From NCBI GenBank assembly GCA_023665145.1, contig JAMPEM010000020.1:1-34722 (forward strand): 34,722 nt of DNA, read 5' to 3'. Every line of letters begins with the position of its first letter. Within the stretch, counting starts at the first letter, position 1. Positions 1 through 7,117 of this stretch are shown here, piece after piece. Position numbers and translations under genes: made by a program. The notes below the pieces were generated by a model. That model saw only the letters and a list, made by a program, of their open reading frames with translations, was not told where the DNA came from and ran no database searches. Source of the stretch: Bacteroides sp. (GTDB lineage Bacteria; Bacteroidota; Bacteroidia; Bacteroidales; Muribaculaceae).

Positions 1-10
1 TTTAGAAAAG

Positions 11-64
11 AAAGGATTATCAAGAAGTCAATTTGTAACTAATTGATTTACTTGACAATCCTTT
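11..64 (-). terminator. Long terminator hairpin after tRNA-Ser
   Basis: The arms at 11-24 and 51-64 are inverted repeats of 14 bp with one wobble on the minus strand. A second 9-bp stem inside (about 25-34 and 42-50, with one mismatch and one bulged base) makes a nearly continuous stem of about 23 bp. It starts 3 nt after the tRNA 3' end and is followed on the minus strand by CTTTTCTAAA. This fits a factor-independent terminator for the tRNA transcript. Confidence 0.7.
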
Positions 65-66
65 TG

Positions 67-154
67 CGGAGTGAGGGGGATTCGAACCCCCGATACGCTT
101 GTGACGTATACCAGCTTTCCAGGCGGGCCCCTTCAACCACTCGGGCATCACTCC
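67..154 (-). tRNA. tRNA-Ser (anticodon GGA)
   Basis: Decodes UCC/UCU serine codons. On the minus strand the acceptor arms GGAGTGA and TCACTCC pair, followed by discriminator G. The D-arm begins CCCGAGTGG, the anticodon loop is CTGGAAA (anticodon GGA), and there is a long class II variable arm (TACG...CGTA). The T-arm is a GGGGG/CCCCC stem around TTCGAAT. The length of 88 nt suits tRNA-Ser. CCA is not encoded (the next bases are CAA), so it must be added enzymatically. The anticodon stem CCCGC/GCTGG contains one C-U mismatch in the middle. A promoter lies at 246-276 and a truncated copy of the same tRNA at 186-231 in the leader. Confidence 0.95.
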
Positions 155-185
155 TAATTTATATGTGTCGCTCGGCTTTTGAATT

Positions 186-231
186 GGCACGCTTTCCAGG
201 TCTGCCTCTTCAGCCACTCGAGCATCTCTCC
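186..231 (-). pseudogene. Truncated tRNA-Ser(GGA) relic
   Basis: Read on the minus strand from 231, this starts GGAGAGATG, continues with a D-arm like the intact tRNA (CTCGAGTGGCTGAAGAGG) and has the loop CTGGAAA, then stops resembling a tRNA after GCGTGCC. No variable arm, T-arm or matching 3' acceptor (TCTCTCC) follows before the intact tRNA begins at 154. The anticodon stem (CAGAC/GCGTG) has two mismatches, so the fragment is also decayed. It looks like the 5' half of a tandem duplicate. It lies downstream of the promoter at 246-276, so it is probably transcribed as part of the tRNA leader. Confidence 0.75.
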
Positions 232-245
232 TTTCTTTTGCGTTG

Positions 246-276
246 CAAAGTTAATGCTTTTATTGTGAGTATGCAA
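246..276 (-). promoter_or_regulatory. Bacteroidota-type promoter of tRNA-Ser
   Basis: On the minus strand the sequence has TTGC, exactly 19 nt, then TAACTTTG, matching the Bacteroidota consensus TTTG-N19-TAnnTTTG. The predicted start, near 240, lies just before the tRNA relic. Confidence 0.7.
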
Positions 277-298
277 GTATTTTTTTGAAATTTTTTAT

Positions 299-306
299 TA
301 CTTTTG
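299..306 (+). promoter_or_regulatory. Possible -7 box upstream of the lipoprotein gene
   Basis: TACTTTTG fits TAnnTTTG, about 80 nt before the start codon at 386. No good TTTG box is found at the expected 19-nt spacing, so this is a weak call. Confidence 0.35.
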
Positions 307-385
307 TATGACTTTTATTTGCAGATGAGGACGTGTAGTTCGCATTTGTCTGTTTTATAGGGTCTTGTAATAAAATGTTTAAGTT

Positions 386-991
386 ATGTCTTTTGTTAAA
401 GGTGTATTTTTTGTGGTGTTGCCTCTATTTGTGTTTGCAGTTATTAGCTGTAAGAAATCATCAAATGGAGGATTCGTTGATGTGCCGAGTAATTTTACAA
501 GCATGTCTGATAAGGCTCGTGTAGATTATCTTGTCAAGAATTTAACGCCTGACAGTGTTGCTCGATTTCTTGTGAATGCATCTCTTGGAGATATTGCCGG
601 AGTAAAGATTGATACTTTAATGGTTGCCCAAGGTTATGCTTATTCGAAATATGAGAGTCAGCCGGAGGAGATGGCGATTTTTTCGGCAGAATTGGAGCAT
701 TATTCGGCTTCGTTGGATTTATGCCGCAAGAGACGCCTTTATTCGATGTCGGGGTTGCATGATCCGGAAGGGTTTGGTTATGATCTTGGATTGGAGTATG
801 TCAATAATATTCGGGATAAGAGACTTTCTGTAAAGGATGTGACTCGTGAGATTGCTGAGTTTAAAAAGGAGTGCAGTGGTGATCCGGATACTTACAAGCG
901 ATTTGTGAAGGGATTTAGGACGGCACTTGAGTTGGACCGTGGTAAGGGTGTTTCGATCGAAATTTATCAGCGTTTTATTACTTTAGAGTAA
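386..991 (+). CDS. Putative lipoprotein of unknown function
   Basis: I do not recognise the family. The 201-residue protein starts with a hydrophobic segment ending in AVISC, a lipobox with Cys22 as the lipidated residue, so it is predicted to be a lipoprotein made mature by Lgt, which is encoded at 25093-25950. The rest is charged and soluble. It contains DSV (56-58) and DTL (76-78), which fit the Bacteroidota O-glycosylation motif D-(S/T)-(A/I/L/M/T/V). The strand is rich in G and T like the two genes downstream, which start 37 nt after its stop, so the three may form an operon. No ribosome binding site stands out, which is usual in Bacteroidota. The gene is real by length and signal peptide, but its role is unknown. 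Confidence 0.8.
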   Translation: MSFVKGVFFVVLPLFVFAVISCKKSSNGGFVDVPSNFTSMSDKARVDYLVKNLTPDSVARFLVNASLGDIAGVKIDTLMVAQGYAYSKYESQPEEMAIFSAELEHYSASLDLCRKRRLYSMSGLHDPEGFGYDLGLEYVNNIRDKRLSVKDVTREIAEFKKECSGDPDTYKRFVKGFRTALELDRGKGVSIEIYQRFITLE

Positions 992-1027
992 CCGGAAATA
1001 GAAGGTAATTTTTTTTAATATTTTAAG

Positions 1028-1996
1028 ATGAAATCAAATTCGGATTATACTATAATAGTGGAGGATGGGATTAATTCGTTGCGGTTGCCGAGTGGTGATT
1101 TGGATGGACTGTATTCACCGGTGCGTTATGGTATGAGCAGTGGTGGGAAGCGGTTACGTCCTGTTTTATGCTTGATGGCTTGTGATGCATTTAGTGGTGA
1201 TTGTATGTCGGCGTTGCCGCAGGCTGTCGGGTTGGAGTTATTCCATAATTTTACATTGCTTCATGATGATGTTATGGATAATAGTGATTTGCGTAGGGGG
1301 CGTAAGACTGTTCATGTGAAGTGGGATGTAAATACGGCTATTTTGTCAGGTGATACGATGTTGACTTTGGCTACGGAACAGATTTCGAGATGTAGTGATG
1401 ATAAGCTGCGTGGTGTGCTTGAGATGTTTAATCGTATGGCTTTAGGGGTATATGAGGGACAGAGGCTTGATATGGATTTTGAGAAGGAGCATATGGTAGG
1501 GATGGAGCGTTATTTGCGCATGGTAGAACTCAAAACGGGGGTTTTGTTGGGTGCTTCTGTGGGAATAGGGGCTTTGATTGGTGGTGCTTCGGCAGAACAA
1601 GCGTCGATGATGTATGATTTTGGGGTTAAACTGGGTGTGGCATTCCAGATACAAGACGATTATCTGGATGTGTATGGTGATTCTTCAACTTTTGGGAAGC
1701 CGATAGGTGGAGATATCCTTAATGGTAAGCGTACGTATCTGTTGGAGCAGGCGTATATGCATGGGGGTGAATATGTAAAGGCGCTCGATGTGGCAATGAG
1801 TATGCCGAGGGGTGATGCTAAGATTGTTACTGTGACGAAGCTATATGATAAGATGGGAATTGGTAATCTTTGTCGCAAAGAGATTAATACGTATTCATCA
1901 GCGGCATTGAAGTCATTGAAGAAATCGGGATTATCGGAGGAGGTTATAGATAGTTTCCGCAAGCTGTCGGATAAGTTGACAGGTCGGAGAAAATGA
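1028..1996 (+). CDS. Polyprenyl (isoprenyl) diphosphate synthase
   Basis: Trans-prenyltransferase that extends allylic diphosphates with isopentenyl diphosphate, in the cytoplasm or at the membrane. All diagnostic motifs are present in 322 residues: GGKRLRP (39-45), first aspartate-rich motif DDVMD (80-84), KT at 169-170, and second aspartate-rich motif DDYLD (210-214). The first motif is the short DDxxD form. The residue five places before it is Phe, an aromatic position often linked to short chain products (C15-C20), but chain length cannot be settled by reading. It feeds quinone or carrier-lipid synthesis together with the MEP pathway, of which ispF lies at 28482-28973. Its stop overlaps the start of the TatD gene (ATGA), so the two are probably translationally coupled. 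Confidence 0.9.
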   Translation: MKSNSDYTIIVEDGINSLRLPSGDLDGLYSPVRYGMSSGGKRLRPVLCLMACDAFSGDCMSALPQAVGLELFHNFTLLHDDVMDNSDLRRGRKTVHVKWDVNTAILSGDTMLTLATEQISRCSDDKLRGVLEMFNRMALGVYEGQRLDMDFEKEHMVGMERYLRMVELKTGVLLGASVGIGALIGGASAEQASMMYDFGVKLGVAFQIQDDYLDVYGDSSTFGKPIGGDILNGKRTYLLEQAYMHGGEYVKALDVAMSMPRGDAKIVTVTKLYDKMGIGNLCRKEINTYSSAALKSLKKSGLSEEVIDSFRKLSDKLTGRRK

Positions 1997-2805
1997 TAGA
2001 TACGCATACTCATATATATCTGAGGGAGGATTTTGAGGATAAGGTGACGGATGTAATTAAGCGGGCCTTGGGTGCGGGAGTCCGGTGTTTTGTGTTTCCA
2101 AATATAGATCAAGGCTCTGTAGATGATATAATTGCTGCGCACATTAATAATAAGGCAGTTACTAAAATAGCGGCGGGTCTTCACCCCACTGAGGTCAGAG
2201 AAGATTGGCGAGCTGTGACGGATGAAATATTTGAGCGTTTGTCAGCGTGCGATATTGTGGCAGTTGGTGAGGTTGGAATAGATCTTTATTGGGATAGGAC
2301 TTACCGTGAGGTGCAGATGGATGCGTTTGAGTATCAGCTGTATAAAGCTTATGAGAAGGGGTTGCCGGCAATAATTCATTGTAGGGAGGGTCTTGATGAG
2401 GTTTTGGAAGTTTTCAGACGTTTGGGGGATAATCTTCCGGTAGTAGTTTTTCATAGTTTTACGTATGGCCCGGATGCGGTTGAGATGATTCGTGATGTGA
2501 CTGATGCTTATTTTGGTATAAATGGGGTGGTAACGTTTAAAAATGCGAGTGAGGTCAGGGAATCGGTCAAGAGGATAGGTCTTGAAAGGATTCTTTTAGA
2601 GACGGATTCGCCATATCTTGCACCGGTGCCTCATCGAGGGAAGCGGAATGAGAGTTGTTATCTTGGATTGATAAGGGATAAAATTGCTGAGGTTTTGGGA
2701 GTAAGCAGTAGGGAAGTGGAAGATGCCACAGATCGTAATGCCGTTAAGGTTTTCGGATTGGATGTAATGATATGCAAAGAGGGAAAATCGTTTAGAAGTT
2801 GTTAA
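1993..2805 (+). CDS. TatD family metal-dependent hydrolase
   Basis: A TIM-barrel metallohydrolase of the TatD/YcfH group; characterised members are metal-dependent DNases (3'-5' exonuclease, DNA repair or quality-control roles). The 270 residues carry the expected ligands: HxH at His5 and His7 (DTHTH), Glu93 (VGEVGID), His129 (IIHC), His154 (VFHSF) and Asp205 (LLETDSPYL). The length is typical. The start is fixed by the 4-nt ATGA overlap with the polyprenyl synthetase gene. It ends 21 nt before the stop of the convergent transporter gene. The precise substrate is unknown; the family call is firm. Confidence 0.9.
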   Translation: MIDTHTHIYLREDFEDKVTDVIKRALGAGVRCFVFPNIDQGSVDDIIAAHINNKAVTKIAAGLHPTEVREDWRAVTDEIFERLSACDIVAVGEVGIDLYWDRTYREVQMDAFEYQLYKAYEKGLPAIIHCREGLDEVLEVFRRLGDNLPVVVFHSFTYGPDAVEMIRDVTDAYFGINGVVTFKNASEVRESVKRIGLERILLETDSPYLAPVPHRGKRNESCYLGLIRDKIAEVLGVSSREVEDATDRNAVKVFGLDVMICKEGKSFRSC

Positions 2806-2812
2806 GTTTTAT

Positions 2813-2832
2813 GATTAAGCCACAGCTTAATC
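2813..2832. terminator. Short hairpin between convergent genes
   Basis: GATTAAGC, loop CACA, GCTTAATC: a perfect 8-bp stem between tatD and the minus-strand transporter, overlapping the last codons of the latter. The T-rich run after it is better on the plus strand. Possible bidirectional terminator. Confidence 0.45.
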
Positions 2833-3948
2833 TCTTAATCTTTTGATTAGTTCTTTTCTTTTGATTCGTTGAATGACGTAAAGGTCATAATATGATAGGA
2901 TAAGGGTGGTAAGTGGCAAAGCGATAATAAGTCCCATAAATCCCAGAAGAGATCCCCAGATTGATAGTGAGAGGAGAATAATGGCGGGATTAAGTCCCAT
3001 TGCTTTACCCATTATTTTGGGAGTCAGTAAAAGGTCTTGAATACATTGGACTATAATATATACGGCCATTGATTTCCAGAAGATGGTCCAGAAGCTGATA
3101 TCGACTCCGCTGACGGTGGCGATAATACAGAGCAGGGCGCAAATTGGAAGGGAGATTAGTTGGAGATAAGGCACCATGTTGAGTGCCCCAATGAAGATTC
3201 CGAAAACGATTCCCATTGGTAGATCTATTATATAGAATCCGATGGAGAATAATATTCCGACTAATGAAGCTATGACAAACTGGCCTCTGAAATATCTGTT
3301 CATAGCATTTTTTATATCGTCAAATATGTGAAAAACTCTCCGGCGATGTGTGTGTGGTATGAGTTGGCGAAAGCTGAGCATTAGTTTCTCATAGTCCAAC
3401 ATTATGAAAATTACATACAAAATAACAATCAACCAACTCAAGGCTCCAAGGATGAGTGCCATACCGGAGCTGAGGAAACTCCAGGAGCTTGACAATGTTT
3501 TCTTTATTATTTCTTTCCATTCCTCTTTAGAAATAAGACGGCTTATCTCTTCAAAATTGATATTGTTTCTAACCCAATAATGGATGTTGTCAGAAATATA
3601 TGGAATTTGAATTTGTTTTGTAGCATACCGGTGAATAATTTCTCCCATTTGGGAAGTCTCAGAGATTAGATAAGGTATAAATAGGAATCCTAAGATTGCT
3701 ATTATTGCACAGAATTCAATCAATGTCAGCATCACCGGTATGAATCTGGATTTGAGGTGAGTCCATTTCATATTCCATTTCACGATTGGTTCGAGCATAT
3801 ATGCAAGCAGACATGCCACAAGGAAAGGGAGCAAAACGCCTTTGAGAATATTGAGCATTATGATAATTGCAGCAATCGTGAAAACAGAGAAAAGGATTCT
3901 GATAACTCTGTCAAATGTATATGGTTGTCTGTCAAATGCTGTTGCCAT
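2827..3948 (-). CDS. AI-2E family transporter (PerM/YdiK-like)
   Basis: Inner-membrane protein of the AI-2E transporter superfamily, whose members are reported to export small molecules or exchange ions; the name does not prove autoinducer transport. The 373 residues show about eight hydrophobic segments: two near 15-55, one near 70-95, one near 155-190, then pairs near 220-290 and 295-365. A soluble segment of about 60 residues between the third and fourth is typical, and the conserved C-terminal part includes PKIMGKAMGLNP. The gene is monocistronic and divergent from dacB, with its own promoter at 3975-4005. The substrate is not predictable from the sequence. Confidence 0.85.
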   Translation of the reverse strand: MATAFDRQPYTFDRVIRILFSVFTIAAIIIMLNILKGVLLPFLVACLLAYMLEPIVKWNMKWTHLKSRFIPVMLTLIEFCAIIAILGFLFIPYLISETSQMGEIIHRYATKQIQIPYISDNIHYWVRNNINFEEISRLISKEEWKEIIKKTLSSSWSFLSSGMALILGALSWLIVILYVIFIMLDYEKLMLSFRQLIPHTHRRRVFHIFDDIKNAMNRYFRGQFVIASLVGILFSIGFYIIDLPMGIVFGIFIGALNMVPYLQLISLPICALLCIIATVSGVDISFWTIFWKSMAVYIIVQCIQDLLLTPKIMGKAMGLNPAIILLSLSIWGSLLGFMGLIIALPLTTLILSYYDLYVIQRIKRKELIKRLRD

Positions 3949-3974
3949 CTGAGAGTGAATATGGATTATGAAAG

Positions 3975-4005
3975 CAAAATTACAATATAAATATCAATTC
4001 AGCAA
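3975..4005 (-). promoter_or_regulatory. Promoter of the AI-2E family transporter gene
   Basis: On the minus strand: TTGC (4002-4005), exactly 19 nt, TAATTTTG (3975-3982). This is a good fit to the Bacteroidota vegetative consensus, giving a leader of about 20 nt before the start at 3948. Its -33 box lies 3 nt from that of the divergent dacB promoter. Confidence 0.7.
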
Positions 4006-4008
4006 GGT

Positions 4009-4039
4009 TTTGATATAATAATTTTTTTTGTTATCTTTG
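4009..4039 (+). promoter_or_regulatory. Promoter of dacB
   Basis: TTTG (4009-4012), exactly 19 nt, TATCTTTG (4032-4039): a perfect match to TTTG-N19-TAnnTTTG. The predicted start is near 4046, leaving about 120 nt of untranslated leader before the dacB start at 4166. Confidence 0.75.
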
Positions 4040-4165
4040 CACTAAAACAGGGAATGTTGGTGGTTAGGACTATAAATATAATCGGAGTTTGGAGTAGATT
4101 AGTTGAATGTCCGGGGAACAATGATGACGGGAGGAATGTTAGAATACATGGAATAAGAGAATTTA

Positions 4166-5371
4166 ATGCATTCAGGATTGCGACATATATGGAGTGTGCT
4201 GATGATAATGATTTTAATGTCATTGTCGGCAGTAGCTGAGCCTATAGATGATTTCAAGAATAATCCGGCGGTTAATTCTTCTTCCACATCTGTTATCGTT
4301 ATAGATTTAAAGACCGGGAAAACGATTGTGAGTCATAATGCAGAGACACCGTTACTTCCGGCCTCGATAATGAAATCGTTGACGATAGCCTCATTAATGC
4401 AACTCACATCTTCCACCGATCGTTATTTGACTGAAGTATACCTTGAGGGCCCGGTGAAGAATGGTGTTCTACAAGGGAATCTCCTTATTATCGGAAGTGG
4501 TGATCCGACGGTCAATTCAAGATATGAACCTAAGTCAGCGGATATTGTAAGAGAGATTGTTCAGGCTTTAAAGAAACGTGGGGTAAAGGAAATTTCCGGA
4601 GAGGTGGCAGTAGAGCAAGGTGTATATACCGGGCCGTCGCAACCGGAGAGTTGGGCAAATGGTGATAAAGGTACTTATTATGGCACCGGGGTGCATGGTT
4701 TTAATTTTGAAGACAACAGAGTTGGGAAATCCTCTGTTTCTTCACCGGCATCTGTGTTTCTCAATAGATTACAACTTGCTCTCAAGGAAGCCGGAATAAT
4801 GATTGGTAATAGGGAAGAGTTGCCCGGTGGAAGGAAATTGCTCTTAAGACATGAATCGGCACCTATTTTCGAGATTATGCGTTCGTGCATGATGCGAAGC
4901 GATAATATGTTTGCAGAATCAATGCTCAGAACGTATGGATTGAGGCGAGGAAAAGAGGGGAGTACTTCAGCCGGAGCTGCTGAAGAATTGTCTTTTTGGC
5001 GAAAGAAGGGGATACCTATGGAAGGTGTAAAGATAGTAGATGGATCCGGATTGTCTCGGCAGAACAGATTAACGGCTGCCTTTTTAGGAAATGTGCTGAA
5101 GGATATGGCCTCGGATGTTGACTATGTATCTTATTTCCCGCTTGCAGGTCAGGAGGGTACATTGCGAGGATTCTTAAAAGGTTCGGATTTGGATGCATAT
5201 ATTGCCATGAAGACAGGCAGTATGAATAGTGTGCAATGCTATGCCGGGTACAAGCTCGATGATGATTTCGCACCAACGCACGTAGTTGTGGTGATGGGGA
5301 ATAATTTTAAGGGTTCAAGAAGTGCATACAAGCAGGCTGTAGCTGATCTCCTTCTTGGGATTTTTGATTAA
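4166..5371 (+). CDS. dacB: D-alanyl-D-alanine carboxypeptidase/endopeptidase (PBP4 type, peptidase S13)
   Basis: Periplasmic low-molecular-weight penicillin-binding protein that trims or cuts peptide crosslinks in peptidoglycan. An N-terminal signal peptide ends near AVA-EP. The catalytic serine is in SIMK (Ser67-Lys70), the second motif is SDN (245-247), and KTG is at 349-351, so all three S13 motifs are intact. At 401 residues it is shorter than the E. coli enzyme (about 477), which suggests a smaller domain inserted between the first two motifs. Starts at GTG 4196 or ATG 4202 in the same frame would also leave a signal peptide; I chose ATG 4166. A clear promoter is at 4009-4039, and the unknown gene 33 nt downstream is probably co-transcribed. 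Confidence 0.9.
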   Translation: MHSGLRHIWSVLMIMILMSLSAVAEPIDDFKNNPAVNSSSTSVIVIDLKTGKTIVSHNAETPLLPASIMKSLTIASLMQLTSSTDRYLTEVYLEGPVKNGVLQGNLLIIGSGDPTVNSRYEPKSADIVREIVQALKKRGVKEISGEVAVEQGVYTGPSQPESWANGDKGTYYGTGVHGFNFEDNRVGKSSVSSPASVFLNRLQLALKEAGIMIGNREELPGGRKLLLRHESAPIFEIMRSCMMRSDNMFAESMLRTYGLRRGKEGSTSAGAAEELSFWRKKGIPMEGVKIVDGSGLSRQNRLTAAFLGNVLKDMASDVDYVSYFPLAGQEGTLRGFLKGSDLDAYIAMKTGSMNSVQCYAGYKLDDDFAPTHVVVVMGNNFKGSRSAYKQAVADLLLGIFD

Positions 5372-5404
5372 CTGAATAAATTTAATCTAACCAAAATAAG
5401 TTAA

Positions 5405-6367
5405 ATGTCACGTCTAAAAAATGAACAGTTAGGTCAACTTCTTGACCGTATATATACCATAGAGGGTCTTATAGAGCTTGCACTTTCACGCAAGGACTAC
5501 GATGAAAAAATTCAGCGACTGATTTCAATCAATATATTCAGACTTGCCGATCAGGCGGCGTTGTGGGATTCCGAATCTTTGATGATACATCGCGAAGAAG
5601 AGGCTGATATTCGGGCTGCTCTTGCTGATGAAAATTCCTCTTATGAACTCGAAGAAGATGAGGAGAATATATTGACAACACCACAATCCGAGTCTAATGA
5701 AAAGAATATTGAGAAGAAGAATGATTCCGCAAATATCGCTATTGAAGAAAAATTGAAAACTATAGCTGAGGAATCAAATCAGATACAGCGTGCTGCCGAG
5801 CAACTTGTAGTTAAAGAGATGATTTCTGAAGATGTGTTGACTCAGACTGCCAATGCATCTATGGCATCTCAGATTAATGAGAATATACATGAAATAGATG
5901 AAATTCCGACTGAGACTACACCTGTGACAGAAAAGGATGCGGTTTTAGAAGCAATAGAAGAGATAAAGGTAACAGAGGAGAAGTCTGATGCGAACCCTCT
6001 TATGGCTACAGTAAATGCGGCACCGGAGAATGAAGCGGCTGAATCAGGCCATTTGATGGCAACTGTGAATCCAATTCCCGAAAAAGAGGAAGCAAAAGCA
6101 GATGGTGCAACAAATTATCAATCATCTGCCGGTACAGTTGCAAAGCCGCGCCCGGTTTTCAGCCTCAACGACAGATATTTCTTTACGCGCACACTATTCC
6201 ATAATTCTCATAAAGAGTTTGAAAATACACTCCAACTAATTGCCTCAATGGAAAATTTTGATGAGGCTGAAGATTATTTCATCAATGAATTGGAATGGAA
6301 TCCTGAAGAATCCACAGCGAAGCAATTTATCGATATTATTCACCGATATTTTGATGCACTTCAGTAA
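5405..6367 (+). CDS. Conserved unknown protein with acidic, low-complexity linker
   Basis: Family not named by me. The 320 residues fall into three parts. A helical N-terminal region (about 1-60) is charged and well ordered. A Glu/Ala/Asn-rich linker (about 65-245) looks disordered and contains a duplicated LMATVN motif followed by a PE pair about 20 residues apart. A C-terminal region (about 250-320) has aromatic, conserved-looking residues (DRYFFTRTLF, then FDEAEDYFINEL). There is no signal peptide or membrane segment, so it is predicted to be cytoplasmic. The gene ends 3 nt before rsmI, so translational coupling is likely. A role tied to the cell wall or ribosome neighbours is possible but unproven. 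Confidence 0.8.
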   Translation: MSRLKNEQLGQLLDRIYTIEGLIELALSRKDYDEKIQRLISINIFRLADQAALWDSESLMIHREEEADIRAALADENSSYELEEDEENILTTPQSESNEKNIEKKNDSANIAIEEKLKTIAEESNQIQRAAEQLVVKEMISEDVLTQTANASMASQINENIHEIDEIPTETTPVTEKDAVLEAIEEIKVTEEKSDANPLMATVNAAPENEAAESGHLMATVNPIPEKEEAKADGATNYQSSAGTVAKPRPVFSLNDRYFFTRTLFHNSHKEFENTLQLIASMENFDEAEDYFINELEWNPEESTAKQFIDIIHRYFDALQ

Positions 6368-6370
6368 TCT

Positions 6371-7090
6371 ATGGCCGGGAAATTAATTATAGTACCCACT
6401 CCGATAGGGAATCTGGAGGATATGACATTCAGAGGAGTAAAGGTGCTTAAAGAAGCTGATGTTGTTCTTGCGGAAGATACTCGTACCAGTTCGGTGCTAA
6501 TGAAGCATTTTGATATTCATACCCCAATGTTGTCTCATCATAAATATAACGAACATGAGACAACAGAAAGAATAGCAGACAGAATAGAGAATGGGGAAAT
6601 TGTAGCACTTGTATCGGATGCAGGCACTCCCGGTATCTCCGATCCGGGATTCATGCTCTCTCGTGAATGTCGTCGTAGAGGACTTGATGTGGAATGTCTG
6701 CCCGGTGCTACAGCTTTTGTTCCGGCCATCGTATCAAGTGGATTGCCGTGTGACCGATTCGTCTTCGAAGGTTTTCTCCCTCCCAAGAAGGGGAGAGCTA
6801 CCAGATTGACACAACTATCTGAGGAGGAACGAACGATTATAATATATGAGTCGCCCAAACGTTTAAGCCGAACATTGCGTCAATTAACGGAATTCTTCGG
6901 TGGGGAACGAAACGCTGCTGTATGTCGAGAGCTGTCAAAGTTGCATGAAACAATCCATAAAGGCACACTCGAGGACCTGCAAAAATATTTCGAAATGAAC
7001 CAAGCAAAAGGGGAGATTGTTATTGTGGTGAATGGTCGGGATTCAAAGGCTGAGAGGAAAGCCGACAATGATGACCGAAACCCACAGTAA
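6371..7090 (+). CDS. rsmI: 16S rRNA (cytidine(1402)-2'-O)-methyltransferase
   Basis: Methylates the 2'-O of C1402 in the 16S rRNA decoding centre using S-adenosylmethionine. The 239 residues show the tetrapyrrole-methylase fold motifs: PTPIGNLEDMT (9-19), AEDTR (34-38), SDAGTPGISDPG (82-93), then GFLPPKKGR and YESPKRL. Family members in Proteobacteria are about 280-290 residues; this one lacks that extra C-terminal part, as seen in other Bacteroidota. The gene starts 3 nt after the unknown acidic protein and ends 27 nt before the coiled-coil lipoprotein. The call is firm. Confidence 0.93.
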   Translation: MAGKLIIVPTPIGNLEDMTFRGVKVLKEADVVLAEDTRTSSVLMKHFDIHTPMLSHHKYNEHETTERIADRIENGEIVALVSDAGTPGISDPGFMLSRECRRRGLDVECLPGATAFVPAIVSSGLPCDRFVFEGFLPPKKGRATRLTQLSEEERTIIIYESPKRLSRTLRQLTEFFGGERNAAVCRELSKLHETIHKGTLEDLQKYFEMNQAKGEIVIVVNGRDSKAERKADNDDRNPQ

Positions 7091-7117
7091 AAACTTATTA
7101 TTTAAATTGAACTTAAT

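Noticed and set aside
155..231. A second complete tRNA-Ser
   Set aside because: No variable arm, T-arm or 3' acceptor strand follows the anticodon stem, so only a relic is called.
1660..2184. Open frame of 174 codons on the minus strand
   Set aside because: Antisense to the polyprenyl synthetase and TatD genes, both firmly identified.
4054..4239. Small open frame overlapping the dacB start
   Set aside because: No domain or signal peptide; it overlaps dacB out of frame. A leader peptide cannot be excluded, but nothing supports it.
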